16,086 nucleotides of DNA from an uncultured Collinsella sp. (GTDB lineage Bacteria; Actinomycetota; Coriobacteriia; Coriobacteriales; Coriobacteriaceae). The stretch covers positions 1 through 16,086 of the forward strand of contig CAAEEB010000064.1 of assembly GCA_900754745.1 (NCBI GenBank). The letters run 5' to 3'. The position numbers and the translations under genes are program-made. Below are positions 1 through 5,943 of this stretch, one piece after another. How positions within the stretch are numbered: position 1 is the stretch's first letter; each line of letters opens with the position of its first letter. The notes under the pieces are model-generated. The model had not been told where the DNA came from, searched no databases, and saw nothing but the letters and a program-made list of their open reading frames with translations.

Positions 1-74
1 TAGCGCTGCGACGCGGAAATCGCGCGCTGTCGCCGCGCCCCGCAGTGCCCGCTTCCCCCGAGAACAATTATCAG

Positions 75-104
75 TGCAGGTAGAACGCCTGCGGTTTTCT
101 TTAT
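75..104 (+). terminator. Probable intrinsic terminator
   Basis: GCAGG (76-80) pairs with CCTGC (88-92) across a seven-base loop, and a T-rich tract (TTTTCTTTATTT) begins at 95. The stem is short, but the U-tract on the plus strand fits termination of a gene lying to the left of the window. The same bases read on the minus strand carry AAAACCGCAGG, a motif repeated at 7983-7993 and 8210-8220, so the hairpin may belong to a repeat family instead. Confidence 0.45.
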
Positions 105-133
105 TTATGGCATCTGGTTGGGCCATGCGGGTG

Positions 134-163
134 AAACGTAGTAGATGGGCCGCTTTCGTGGCG
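134..163 (+). repeat. Dispersed GTAG-containing repeat, copy 1
   Basis: This 30-base segment begins AAACGTAGTAGAT and ends TTCGTGGCG. It matches copies at 8142-8171 (minus strand) and 8274-8303 (plus strand), with four mismatches against the latter. Against the third copy the match extends left by seven bases to 127, giving 32 of 37 identical positions. All copies are intergenic. The core contains GTAG, the tetranucleotide found in many REP sequences, but I cannot show that this family is mobilised. Confidence 0.65.
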
Positions 164-191
164 AAGGGCGTCATCCGGCGCTCGGGAATTC

Positions 192-232
192 GGCACTTGG
201 GGACGTTCCTTATGTGCCGGCACTTTGGGACA
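192..232. repeat. REP-like hairpin with GGGGAC loop
   Basis: GGCAC (192-196) pairs with GTGCC (214-218) around a loop containing GGGGACGTTCC. The unit then restarts at 219 as GGCACTTTGGGACA. The plan, complementary arms enclosing a GGGAC-containing loop, is the same as in the three-copy element near the RAYT gene. Like that element it lies directly downstream of a gene, here the minus-strand hydrolase whose stop codon is at 241-243. Assignment to a REP family is inference from this resemblance. Confidence 0.45.
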
Positions 233-240
233 CTCCTTCG

Positions 241-1659
241 CTAGAAGATCCGGCGCAGGTCTCCGCGGTTGAGAGCCTCGTCGAAGAGGTGCTTGAATAC
301 CACGCTGCCGTGCAAGCCGTCGTGCTCGAACTCGTTGGTCACCCAGGCGTGCGAGTTGCCCACGCGGCCGAGCGTGTCGAGTTGCATGCCCGAGTCCACG
401 TACATGTCATCGAAGTACACCGCGGCCTGGAGCGGCACCTCGTTGCAGGCCAGGCGCTGCGGGTCGTAGATCTTGTCCCAGCTGGTGTCCTCCATCAGCA
501 GGTCCATCGCCGGCTTGAAGGGCTTAAGTTCGGGCATCTGCTCAAACATCCACGGGAACATGGCCTCGCCCGTAAACATGAGCGGGCGCGCGAGGGTGTC
601 GAACTCGGCGCGATGGGCCTTCTCCTCGGCCGCGGCCCAGCGAATGGGCATGGTATCGCCGTCGGCGTAGATGAACTCCTGCAGCGTCCAGTACAGCGGA
701 TTCGTGCGCGTGTTGGTGCGCTCGAAGGCGCGCATCAAAAAGCTGTTGGACACCGAGGCACCGCAGCTCAACGTGCCGTCGCCGTCAACAAAAGCGTGAT
801 CGATAATCCAGTGCATGCGCTCAAAGCTCGGCTTCATGCCAAAGTCGCTGCCCATGAGCTGCAGGCGCTCGACAGTCATCGGCGAGCCGTCGGGCAGCGC
901 GGGTTTCTGCTCCTCGAGCGCATCGGCAAGAGCCGCCACGCGCTCGACGTCGGCGGGGTAGCGGTCGTAATACTGCTGCGTCTTGGCGGCCATGCGCGGG
1001 AAGGTGTGCGCGTAGACCTCGCTGGCGCTCGCCGGTACGTGGGGGATGCCGCCGCAGGTAAAGCTCGCCGCCACGCCCTCGGGGAAGAGCGACAGATAGC
1101 TCAACGTCAAAAAGCCGCCGTAGCTTTGGCCGAGCGTGACCCACGGCTTGCCGCCAAAGCCCACCAGGCGCAGGTACTCAAAATCGCGCACGACGGAGCT
1201 GGCGAGGTGGCGCTTGAGGAAGTCCGCCTGCGAGCGTGCGGCATCGGAGCCGGCCGCCGTCGCGCGCTCGCCCAGAGCCGCGATCGTGTGCCCGTCTACA
1301 CAGCTGCTGCGCCCGGTGCCGCGCTGGTCGGGCAGGACGACGCGGAAGTGCTTGACGGCCTCCTCGATCCAGCCATCGCTTGTGGGCGACAGCGGACGCG
1401 GGCTCTCGCCACCGGGGCCGCCCTGCAAAAACAGGAGCAGCGGCAGATCGTCGTTGATGCGGTCGGGCGCGCAAACCACGCGGTAGAAGAGCTTGATGCT
1501 CTCGGGCGCGCCGGCGATGGGTGCCGGCGTAGCGCCGCGGCGCATGGTACTGCCGACGGCCAACAGCATCGGCTCCAGGCCGCGCCAGTCAAGGGGGACG
1601 TCGATGCTGTGGTCCTCGACGTAAAGGCCGGGGACGTGGTGCGAAGTGATGAGGGCCAT
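241..1659 (-). CDS. Proline iminopeptidase-like alpha/beta hydrolase (S33)
   Basis: This is a 472-residue protein of the alpha/beta-hydrolase fold, peptidase family S33, which typically releases N-terminal proline from peptides in the cytoplasm. The family marks are visible in order: an oxyanion-hole motif QGGPGG (residues 79-84, usually HGGPG), DQRGTGRS (111-118), and the nucleophile elbow GQSYGG with Ser179. Near the C-terminus an Asp-rich stretch (417-422) and a WVTNEFEHDGLHG block supply the likely acid and histidine. Length and C-terminal block resemble the longer, roughly 430-residue type of prolyl aminopeptidase. No signal peptide is seen. The start at 1659 is chosen because GGAAG lies about nine bases upstream and the conserved sequence begins there; the frame is open further upstream only as a shadow of proA. 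A -10-like TAGAAT lies at 1703-1698 on the minus strand. Exact substrate is not certain. Confidence 0.88.
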   Translation of the reverse strand: MALITSHHVPGLYVEDHSIDVPLDWRGLEPMLLAVGSTMRRGATPAPIAGAPESIKLFYRVVCAPDRINDDLPLLLFLQGGPGGESPRPLSPTSDGWIEEAVKHFRVVLPDQRGTGRSSCVDGHTIAALGERATAAGSDAARSQADFLKRHLASSVVRDFEYLRLVGFGGKPWVTLGQSYGGFLTLSYLSLFPEGVAASFTCGGIPHVPASASEVYAHTFPRMAAKTQQYYDRYPADVERVAALADALEEQKPALPDGSPMTVERLQLMGSDFGMKPSFERMHWIIDHAFVDGDGTLSCGASVSNSFLMRAFERTNTRTNPLYWTLQEFIYADGDTMPIRWAAAEEKAHRAEFDTLARPLMFTGEAMFPWMFEQMPELKPFKPAMDLLMEDTSWDKIYDPQRLACNEVPLQAAVYFDDMYVDSGMQLDTLGRVGNSHAWVTNEFEHDGLHGSVVFKHLFDEALNRGDLRRIF

Positions 1660-1772
1660 GCGGTACTTCCGTTCGTTGCGGTGTTTCGGGTTGACCAATT
1701 CTACCGCCGTCGGCGAGGATGCGCATAAATCGGCTACCATGGTTGGCAAACATCTAAGAGAAAGGGCCGCCC

Positions 1773-3059
1773 ATGTCGGTCGATATAGCCACGTATGTCT
1801 ACGATCTTGCCGTTGCCGCCAAGGCTGCTTCGGCCTCGCTTGCCACGGCGAGCGACGAGCAGCGCCAGGAGGCCGTGCGCGCCATGGCCGCGGCGCTGCG
1901 AGATGGTGTCGACTCCATCGTTGCCGCCAACGAGCTCGATATGTCCGCCGCGCGCGATGCAGGCACCTCGGCGGGGCTCCTCGATCGCCTGTTGCTGACG
2001 CCCGAGCGCGTCGAGGGCATGGCCACCGGCCTGGAAAAGCTCGCCGAGCTGCCCGATCCTGTCGGCCGCGTGCTCGACCACCGCGTGCTTGCAAGCGGCG
2101 TGGACCTCACCCGCGTGAGCGTGCCGCTGGGCCTGGTCGCCATGGTCTATGAGGCGCGTCCCAACGTGACGGCCGATGCCGCGGGTATCTGCATCCGCAC
2201 CGGCAACGCTTGCATTCTGCGCGGCGGTTCGCTGGCCTATCACTCGTGCGCCATGATTGCCGAACTGCTGGCCGATGCGCTCGAGGCCAAGGGTTTCCCG
2301 CGCGAGGCTATCTCGATGATCGAGTCCACCGACCGCGAGGCCACCGGCGAGCTCATGAAGCTCCGCGGCATCGTCGACGTGCTCATTCCGCGTGGCGGTG
2401 CGGGCCTGATCCAGCGCTGCGTGCGCGAGTCGCTTGTGCCGGTGATCGAGACGGGCACGGGCAACTGCCATATCTACGTGCATGAATCCGCCGACTTTGA
2501 CAAGGCGCTCAACATTATCGTCAATGCTAAGACCCAGCGCGTGGGCGTGTGCAATGCCGCTGAGTCGCTGCTGGTCGACCGTGCCGTTGCTGATCGTTTC
2601 CTGCCCGCAGTCGTTGCCGTGCTGCACGACCACGGCGTGCTCATTCACGGCGACGAGGCCACGTGCGCCGCATGCGCCGACGCTGGGCTTGCCGAGGGCG
2701 ACGACTACGTGGCCGCGACCGAGGAGGATTGGGGCCGCGAGTACCTGGCGCTCGAGATGAGCGTGAAGGTCGTGGCGAACGAGGACGAGGCCATCGCGCA
2801 TATCAACCGCTACGGCACCATGCACTCCGAGGCCATTGTTGCCGAGGACGATGATGCCTGCGAGCGCTTCCTGGATGCGGTCGATGCCTCGGCTGTGTAT
2901 GCCAACGCCAGTACGCGCTTCACTGACGGCGGCGAGTTTGGCCTGGGCGCCGAGATCGGCATCTCGACCCAAAAGCTCCACGCCCGCGGCCCCTTTGCCG
3001 CCGAGGCCCTCACCACCTACAAATACAAGCTCCGTGGCACCGGCCAGGTCCGCCCCTAA
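1773..3059 (+). CDS. proA: Gamma-glutamyl phosphate reductase (ProA)
   Basis: ProA reduces gamma-glutamyl phosphate to glutamate-5-semialdehyde with NADPH, the second step of proline synthesis from glutamate, in the cytoplasm. The 428-residue length is normal for the family. The protein belongs to the aldehyde-dehydrogenase superfamily; the catalytic cysteine is C260 in the block QRVGVCNAAESLL. Other family blocks are present: VPLGLVAMVYEARPNVTADA, the HEDA-like AIAHINRYGTMHSEAIV, and the C-terminal FGLGAEIGISTQKLHARGP. The start ATG at 1773 is preceded by a GAGAAAGGG ribosome-binding region. The partner gene proB is not adjacent in this window. The gene is divergent from the peptidase gene across 113 bases. 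Its stop codon overlaps the first repeat element and a strong terminator follows at 3110. Confidence 0.96.
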   Translation: MSVDIATYVYDLAVAAKAASASLATASDEQRQEAVRAMAAALRDGVDSIVAANELDMSAARDAGTSAGLLDRLLLTPERVEGMATGLEKLAELPDPVGRVLDHRVLASGVDLTRVSVPLGLVAMVYEARPNVTADAAGICIRTGNACILRGGSLAYHSCAMIAELLADALEAKGFPREAISMIESTDREATGELMKLRGIVDVLIPRGGAGLIQRCVRESLVPVIETGTGNCHIYVHESADFDKALNIIVNAKTQRVGVCNAAESLLVDRAVADRFLPAVVAVLHDHGVLIHGDEATCAACADAGLAEGDDYVAATEEDWGREYLALEMSVKVVANEDEAIAHINRYGTMHSEAIVAEDDDACERFLDAVDASAVYANASTRFTDGGEFGLGAEIGISTQKLHARGPFAAEALTTYKYKLRGTGQVRP

Positions 3060-3102
3060 ACCTACCAAAAAGGGACAGGTTTATTTTGGCAGGTTTTATC
3101 TG
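3059..3102 (+). repeat. Stop-codon-linked palindromic element, copy 1
   Basis: The element starts with the last base of the proA TAA codon. Its outer arms are AACCTACCAAAA and TTTTGGCAGGTT, enclosing AGGGACAGGTTTA, and it ends with the conserved tail TTATCTG. It differs from the full-length copy at 3829-3873 by one substitution in the left arm (A for G, an A-C mismatch in the stem) and one missing T. It lies between the proA stop and the proA terminator at 3110. Confidence 0.9.
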
Positions 3103-3109
3103 TGGTTTT

Positions 3110-3138
3110 GCCGGGCGACACGTTCGCCCGGCTTTTTT
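3110..3138 (+). terminator. Intrinsic terminator of proA
   Basis: A perfect nine-base stem, GCCGGGCGA (3110-3118) with TCGCCCGGC (3124-3132), has a five-base loop and is followed by six T residues. It stands seven bases after the end of repeat copy 1 and closes the proA unit before the HD-domain gene. Confidence 0.93.
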
Positions 3139-3230
3139 CTCCGCATGCCTTTTCTACCTTTCGGCTTGAACCGCGGCGATATACGATAGTGACACCGTGT
3201 CCTAGCACCGACTCACCTGGAGGTATTGCC

Positions 3231-3830
3231 ATGTCCCAGACGCTTTCCGCCGGAATCACCCGCGACCGTGCGTTCGAACTGCTCAACGAGCACAACAAGG
3301 ACCCGTTCCATATCACGCACGGCGAGACCGTCGAGGGCACCATGCGCTACTTTGCGCGCGAGTTCGACCCCGAAAACGAAGAGTTTTGGGGCATTGTCGG
3401 CCTGCTGCATGACCTGGATTGGGAGGAGCATGAGGATGATCCCATGAATCACACCATCTATGCCGCCAAGATTCTCGAGGGTGAGGGTGCGACTCCCGAG
3501 CTTATCCGCGCCATCCAGACGCACACGTCCGATTTCAACTCTTCGCTGCCCAAGCCCGAGCTGCAGATGGAGAAGATCCTGTTTGCCTGCGACGAGCTCA
3601 CCGGCCTGATCGGTGCTGCCGTGATCATGCGCCCGAGCAAGAGCGTCATGGACTTTACGACCAAGTCGCTCAAGAAGAAGTTCAAGGACAAGCGCTTTGC
3701 CGCCGGCTGCTCACGCGACGTGATTTCGCAGGGCGCCGAGATGCTGGGCTGGGAGCTTCCCGAGCTCTTCGACCGCACCATCGCGGCCATGCAGTCCTTC
3801 GCCCCCGACCGCGACACCTTCCAGGCCTAA
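3231..3830 (+). CDS. HD-domain protein, putative phosphohydrolase
   Basis: This 199-residue protein carries an HD fold, the metal-dependent phosphohydrolase superfamily. The signature is visible as H30 in HITHGETVEGTMRYF, the H60-D61 pair in GLLHDLDWEEHEDD, H74, and H98 in AIQTHTSD. Domains of this short single-HD type are usually annotated as hydrolases with unknown nucleotide or phosphate-ester substrate; nothing here narrows it. The start at 3231 is chosen because GGAGG lies seven bases upstream; the frame opens earlier, at 3102, but that part crosses the proA terminator. A possible weak promoter is TTTCGG, 17 bases, TACGAT just upstream. No membrane segment or signal peptide is seen. Its stop codon runs into repeat copy 2, which is followed by its terminator. 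Confidence 0.85.
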   Translation: MSQTLSAGITRDRAFELLNEHNKDPFHITHGETVEGTMRYFAREFDPENEEFWGIVGLLHDLDWEEHEDDPMNHTIYAAKILEGEGATPELIRAIQTHTSDFNSSLPKPELQMEKILFACDELTGLIGAAVIMRPSKSVMDFTTKSLKKKFKDKRFAAGCSRDVISQGAEMLGWELPELFDRTIAAMQSFAPDRDTFQA

Positions 3831-3873
3831 CCTGCCAAAAAGGGACAGGTTTATTTTTGGCAGGTTTTATCTG
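3829..3873 (+). repeat. Stop-codon-linked palindromic element, copy 2
   Basis: This is the longest and least mutated copy, 45 bases, beginning with the last two bases of the HD-gene stop codon. Perfect arms AACCTGCCAAAAA and TTTTTGGCAGGTT pair over 13 bases around the loop GGGACAGGTTTA, followed by TTATCTG. It borders the RAYT gene on its 3' side, with its tail pointing towards that gene. Confidence 0.93.
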
Positions 3874-3874
3874 G

Positions 3875-3920
3875 GAAAACGCTTCCGTTGGACGTTATTC
3901 AGCGGAAGCGTTTTCTGTTT
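3875..3920 (+). terminator. Strong terminator after HD gene, possibly bidirectional
   Basis: A perfect 13-base stem pairs GAAAACGCTTCCG (3875-3887) with CGGAAGCGTTTTC (3903-3915); the plus strand then reads TGTTT. The stem itself carries TTTT at its base, so it may also stop minus-strand transcription coming from the RAYT gene, whose stop codon is about 85 bases away. Confidence 0.88.
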
Positions 3921-4001
3921 GACATGGTGATGCTGGCGAATGGCGGCGCCACGCGGCAGGAAGCTGCGCTTCGCCGTATCCGTGACTCGGCAAACGCGAC
4001 G

Positions 4002-4760
4002 CTAGGACGCGTTCTTGATAATCCATATTCCCAGTCCGGTCAGCAGCTGAACCTGCTTAATCGTTAATCCTTCTTTTCGAAGCGCAATAATCGCCTCATT
4101 GCGAAGTGGCTTGGAGACGGATTTGAGTTCCGTCGGAGCACATCCTGCGACACTCTGCACGATTGCCGTGCCAAATTCGTATAAATCGTCCTCGCGAACC
4201 TTGGCTGTTGCGCTGGGGCGATAGGGAAGCGACGGCGTGCTTTCCATGAGCTGAAGGTATGAGCGAGGTGTTGGGAATAAAACACCGACAATGCTGCCGG
4301 TGACATGCGGCCGTGACCTGGCACTCATTAGATACTCGCGATGGCTGCTCCAGGGATATTCGTCATATGCCGCCAGTCCTGCTTTTTGTGGATTCAGATG
4401 AATGTATCGAATTGCCTCGAGTAAATATACTTCCGACTTAATGGGCGAATCCCAAAACCGCTCCTGAAATACGTGGCCGATATGCCCTGTCCGCGCATTG
4501 TATCTACCCGCAAACGACACGGCTATCGCGTGCATCGCGTCGCTCTTGCGGTCGTCCGGATCGTCGATGAGGAGATGAATGTGGTTTCCCATAAGGCACC
4601 AAGCGACAAGCTCGATATTGTGTTTAGGGAGGATCGCATCGAGGATCTGAAGCATGGCGATTCGGTCCTCGGCATCGTCAAACAGCAATTGCCCTCCGTT
4701 TCCACGCAACGTGACGTGGAAATAACCGGTTGGTGACTTTGAGCGAGGTTTTCTCGGCAT
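4002..4760 (-). CDS. REP-associated tyrosine transposase (RAYT, Y1 family)
   Basis: This 252-residue protein is a Y1-type HUH nuclease of the IS200/TnpA-like transposase superfamily, in the REP-associated (RAYT) branch. RAYTs cut and join single-stranded DNA at hairpin repeats and are thought to spread them, but usually stay as single chromosomal genes. The N-terminal YFHVTLRGNGGQLLF fits the family. The HUH motif is H60-I-H62 in GNHIHLLIDD. Further blocks are GHVFQERFWDSPI (95-107) and the RYIHLNPQKAGL block, with Y119 as the likely catalytic tyrosine by position. After about residue 215 comes a helix-turn-helix-like tail (EAIIALRKEGLTIKQVQLLT). The start at 4760 is fixed by AAAGGAGGGG just upstream; the frame is open further upstream without such support. 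Codon use is visibly less GC-rich than in neighbouring genes. No partner TnpB is present. The gene is bordered by inverted repeat copies at 3829-3873 and 5074-5117. Confidence 0.9.
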   Translation of the reverse strand: MPRKPRSKSPTGYFHVTLRGNGGQLLFDDAEDRIAMLQILDAILPKHNIELVAWCLMGNHIHLLIDDPDDRKSDAMHAIAVSFAGRYNARTGHIGHVFQERFWDSPIKSEVYLLEAIRYIHLNPQKAGLAAYDEYPWSSHREYLMSARSRPHVTGSIVGVLFPTPRSYLQLMESTPSLPYRPSATAKVREDDLYEFGTAIVQSVAGCAPTELKSVSKPLRNEAIIALRKEGLTIKQVQLLTGLGIWIIKNAS

Positions 4761-5073
4761 GGCCCCTCCTTTAGCTTGGATGGGCTGAAGATACCTCATT
4801 CGCAGGCATCGGTTGTCGAGATTCAGTTCACCGACTATAGCTGCTACCTGCCGAAATGTTATTGCGTTTTCAAATTGATGCTTTTTAATGGTAACTGAGC
4901 AAGACGGGCACGCTAGTTGTGGATGCGGGTGTTGGTTGCGTCGATCTGGATGGTCCTCGTGTGATGTCATCGCAAATGGGCTTCACGCATTTCTACGGCG
5001 ATAGAAAAATGGCCGGGCGCTCACAAACAAAACGGAGCACCCGGCATTTACTGATTGTTTGTTGACGTTTGGC
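4761..5073. other. Gap upstream of the RAYT gene
   Basis: This stretch of about 313 bases holds no supported gene. It contains the upstream region of the minus-strand RAYT gene, with a -10-like TATAGT (4839-4834, minus strand) but no good -35, and the terminator of the carD-like gene at 5004-5045. The RAYT reading frame stays open to 4970 without a ribosome-binding site, so I do not include that part in the gene. Confidence 0.6.
5004..5045 (-). terminator. Terminator of the carD-like gene
   Basis: On the minus strand an 11-base stem with a single mismatch (5045-5035 with 5022-5012) has a 12-base loop and is followed by CATTTTTC. The plus strand lacks a comparable T-run, so it acts on the minus strand, closing the carD-like gene and keeping its transcript from entering the RAYT gene. 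Confidence 0.85.
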
Positions 5074-5117
5074 CAGATAAAACCTACCAAAATAAACCTG
5101 TCCCTTTTTGGCAGGTT
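5074..5117 (-). repeat. Stop-codon-linked palindromic element, copy 3
   Basis: Read on the minus strand, the element begins with the last two bases of the carD-like stop codon and continues with CCTGCCAAAAAGGGACAGG, then TTTATTTTGGTAGG and the tail TTTTATCTG. Compared with copy 2 it has one T deleted and one C-to-T change, which leaves a G-U pair in the stem. It lies between the stop codon and the carD-like terminator. It is inverted relative to copy 2, so the two copies face each other across the RAYT gene. Confidence 0.92.
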
Positions 5118-5601
5118 AGTTGAGGGCGGCTTGGGCTAGGCGGGCTTCGGCGTCCTCCTCGGTGACACCCAGGGCCACGGCGAACTCCTCGATGGAGCGG
5201 CGCTTGGCTTCCTTGAGTACGCGCATGTAGTAAGAGCTGGGCTTTTTATCTGCTTCCTCGGCCTGGCGAATACGGTGCATCATGGTTTTTGCCACGCGGA
5301 CCGTCTCGGGCGCACCCAGCTTGAGCTGCTGCTTAAAGTGCGTCTCCTCCAGCGAACTGTTGCGCTCGGTAAAGGTGTCGCACTCCAGCTCGTCGTAGTG
5401 GCTCAGCAGGTGCTCGGCATCTTGCTGGGAGATGGCGGCATGCAAACGGTCGGCCTGCGCCACGGGGTACATGAGAATCGTCTGCGCATGTCCCTGCTTG
5501 GTCTCGAGCAACAGCATGGGCTGCGGCGTGTCGTCCCTAAAACCGACGACGGTGCAGACTCCCTGACCCGGATGAATGACGTGTTGACCGATTGAGAACA
5601 T
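5116..5601 (-). CDS. CarD/CdnL-family transcriptional regulator
   Basis: This 161-residue protein matches the CarD/CdnL family in length and layout. Such proteins bind the RNA polymerase beta subunit through an N-terminal Tudor-like domain and act on promoter opening, notably at rRNA promoters in mycobacteria. The N-terminus MFSIGQHVIHPGQGVCTVVG (1-20) is the family signature, followed by beta-strand material to about residue 50. The rest is helical and charged, with KTMMHRIRQAEEADKKPSS and LKEAKRRSIEEFAVALGVTEEDAEARL in the DNA-contacting C-terminal part. The start at 5601 has GGAGGT four bases upstream. A dyad, ATACG-N6-CGTAT (5616-5631), lies directly upstream and could be an operator. The gene is divergent from argS. 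Whether it acts globally, like mycobacterial CarD, is inference. Confidence 0.9.
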   Translation of the reverse strand: MFSIGQHVIHPGQGVCTVVGFRDDTPQPMLLLETKQGHAQTILMYPVAQADRLHAAISQQDAEHLLSHYDELECDTFTERNSSLEETHFKQQLKLGAPETVRVAKTMMHRIRQAEEADKKPSSYYMRVLKEAKRRSIEEFAVALGVTEEDAEARLAQAALN

Positions 5602-5943
5602 GCTACCTCCAACTTATACGAATTCACGTATGTTAAGAATACCACGCTGACGTGCGTAAACCCTTACTTTATGCAGGAAAAGCACACAACTCCGATAGGT
5701 AAGAGTATTCGATAAAATGCACCGCTCATTCATATGTTTATGCAGTTCCAACGCGTGCATAATCTGCAGGCAAACCGCCAACTTTGCACCACCGCGCAAG
5801 AGCGGTAGTCATTTTTGTGCATATGCAATATCTATTAGCTTTACCCTGCGACAGTGTGCGTCGCTTGTGATAGAGTGCTACAAACTCTGGCTTTTGCCCT
5901 ACGAGTGACCAAGAGCTCGGGGGCTTTAACACAAGGAGGATCT
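5602..5943. other. Divergent intergenic region between carD-like gene and argS
   Basis: This 342-base gap is more AT-rich than the genes on either side. It should carry the promoters of both divergent genes, though I see no textbook -35/-10 pair. It holds the dyad at 5616-5631 and, on the argS side, a hairpin followed by a T-run (5788-5816). Small open frames exist here (for example 5717-5908, plus strand) but lack ribosome-binding sites and family resemblance. Confidence 0.6.
5770..5816 (+). promoter_or_regulatory. Possible attenuator in argS leader
   Basis: ACCACCGC (5788-5795) pairs with GCGGTAGT (5802-5809) with one mismatch and is followed by CATTTTTG, which is terminator-like on the plus strand. 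Just upstream, GCAAA (5770-5774) can pair with TTTGC (5783-5787). The same TTTGC could instead pair with GCAA at 5796-5799 inside the terminator-like loop, giving competing structures. It lies about 130 bases before argS. It may be an attenuator or only a terminator of an unseen transcript; the T-box consensus is not met. Confidence 0.35.

Larger units (their letters stand above)
1..240. other. Left-edge non-coding region with hairpin and repeats
   Basis: I see no gene I can support here. A reading frame open from the left edge ends with TAG at 82-84 and could be the tail of a plus-strand gene outside the window, but it is too short to judge. The region holds a terminator-like hairpin (76-92), one copy of a dispersed repeat whose core is AAACGTAGTAGAT (134-163), and a hairpin with a GGGGAC loop (192-218) followed by a partial direct repeat (219-232). 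The last of these ends eight bases before the stop codon of the minus-strand hydrolase. A long plus-strand frame that begins at 145 is an antisense shadow of that hydrolase. Confidence 0.6.

Noticed and set aside
145..1728. 527-codon plus-strand open frame
   Set aside because: It is antisense to the hydrolase gene, which has clear S33 motifs; long antisense frames are expected in GC-rich DNA and this one shows no recognisable family or ribosome-binding site.
1734..3068. 444-codon minus-strand open frame
   Set aside because: It is the antisense shadow of proA and has no protein-family features.
3829..5117. A complete insertion sequence with terminal inverted repeats
   Set aside because: The bordering repeats look like ends, but a third copy occurs alone at 3059, there is no target duplication outside the pair, and Y1/RAYT enzymes do not use classical inverted-repeat ends.
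5762..5816. T-box riboswitch before argS
   Set aside because: There is an ACCGCG string and a terminator-like hairpin, but the upstream part of the T-box sequence (AGGGTGG) is missing.
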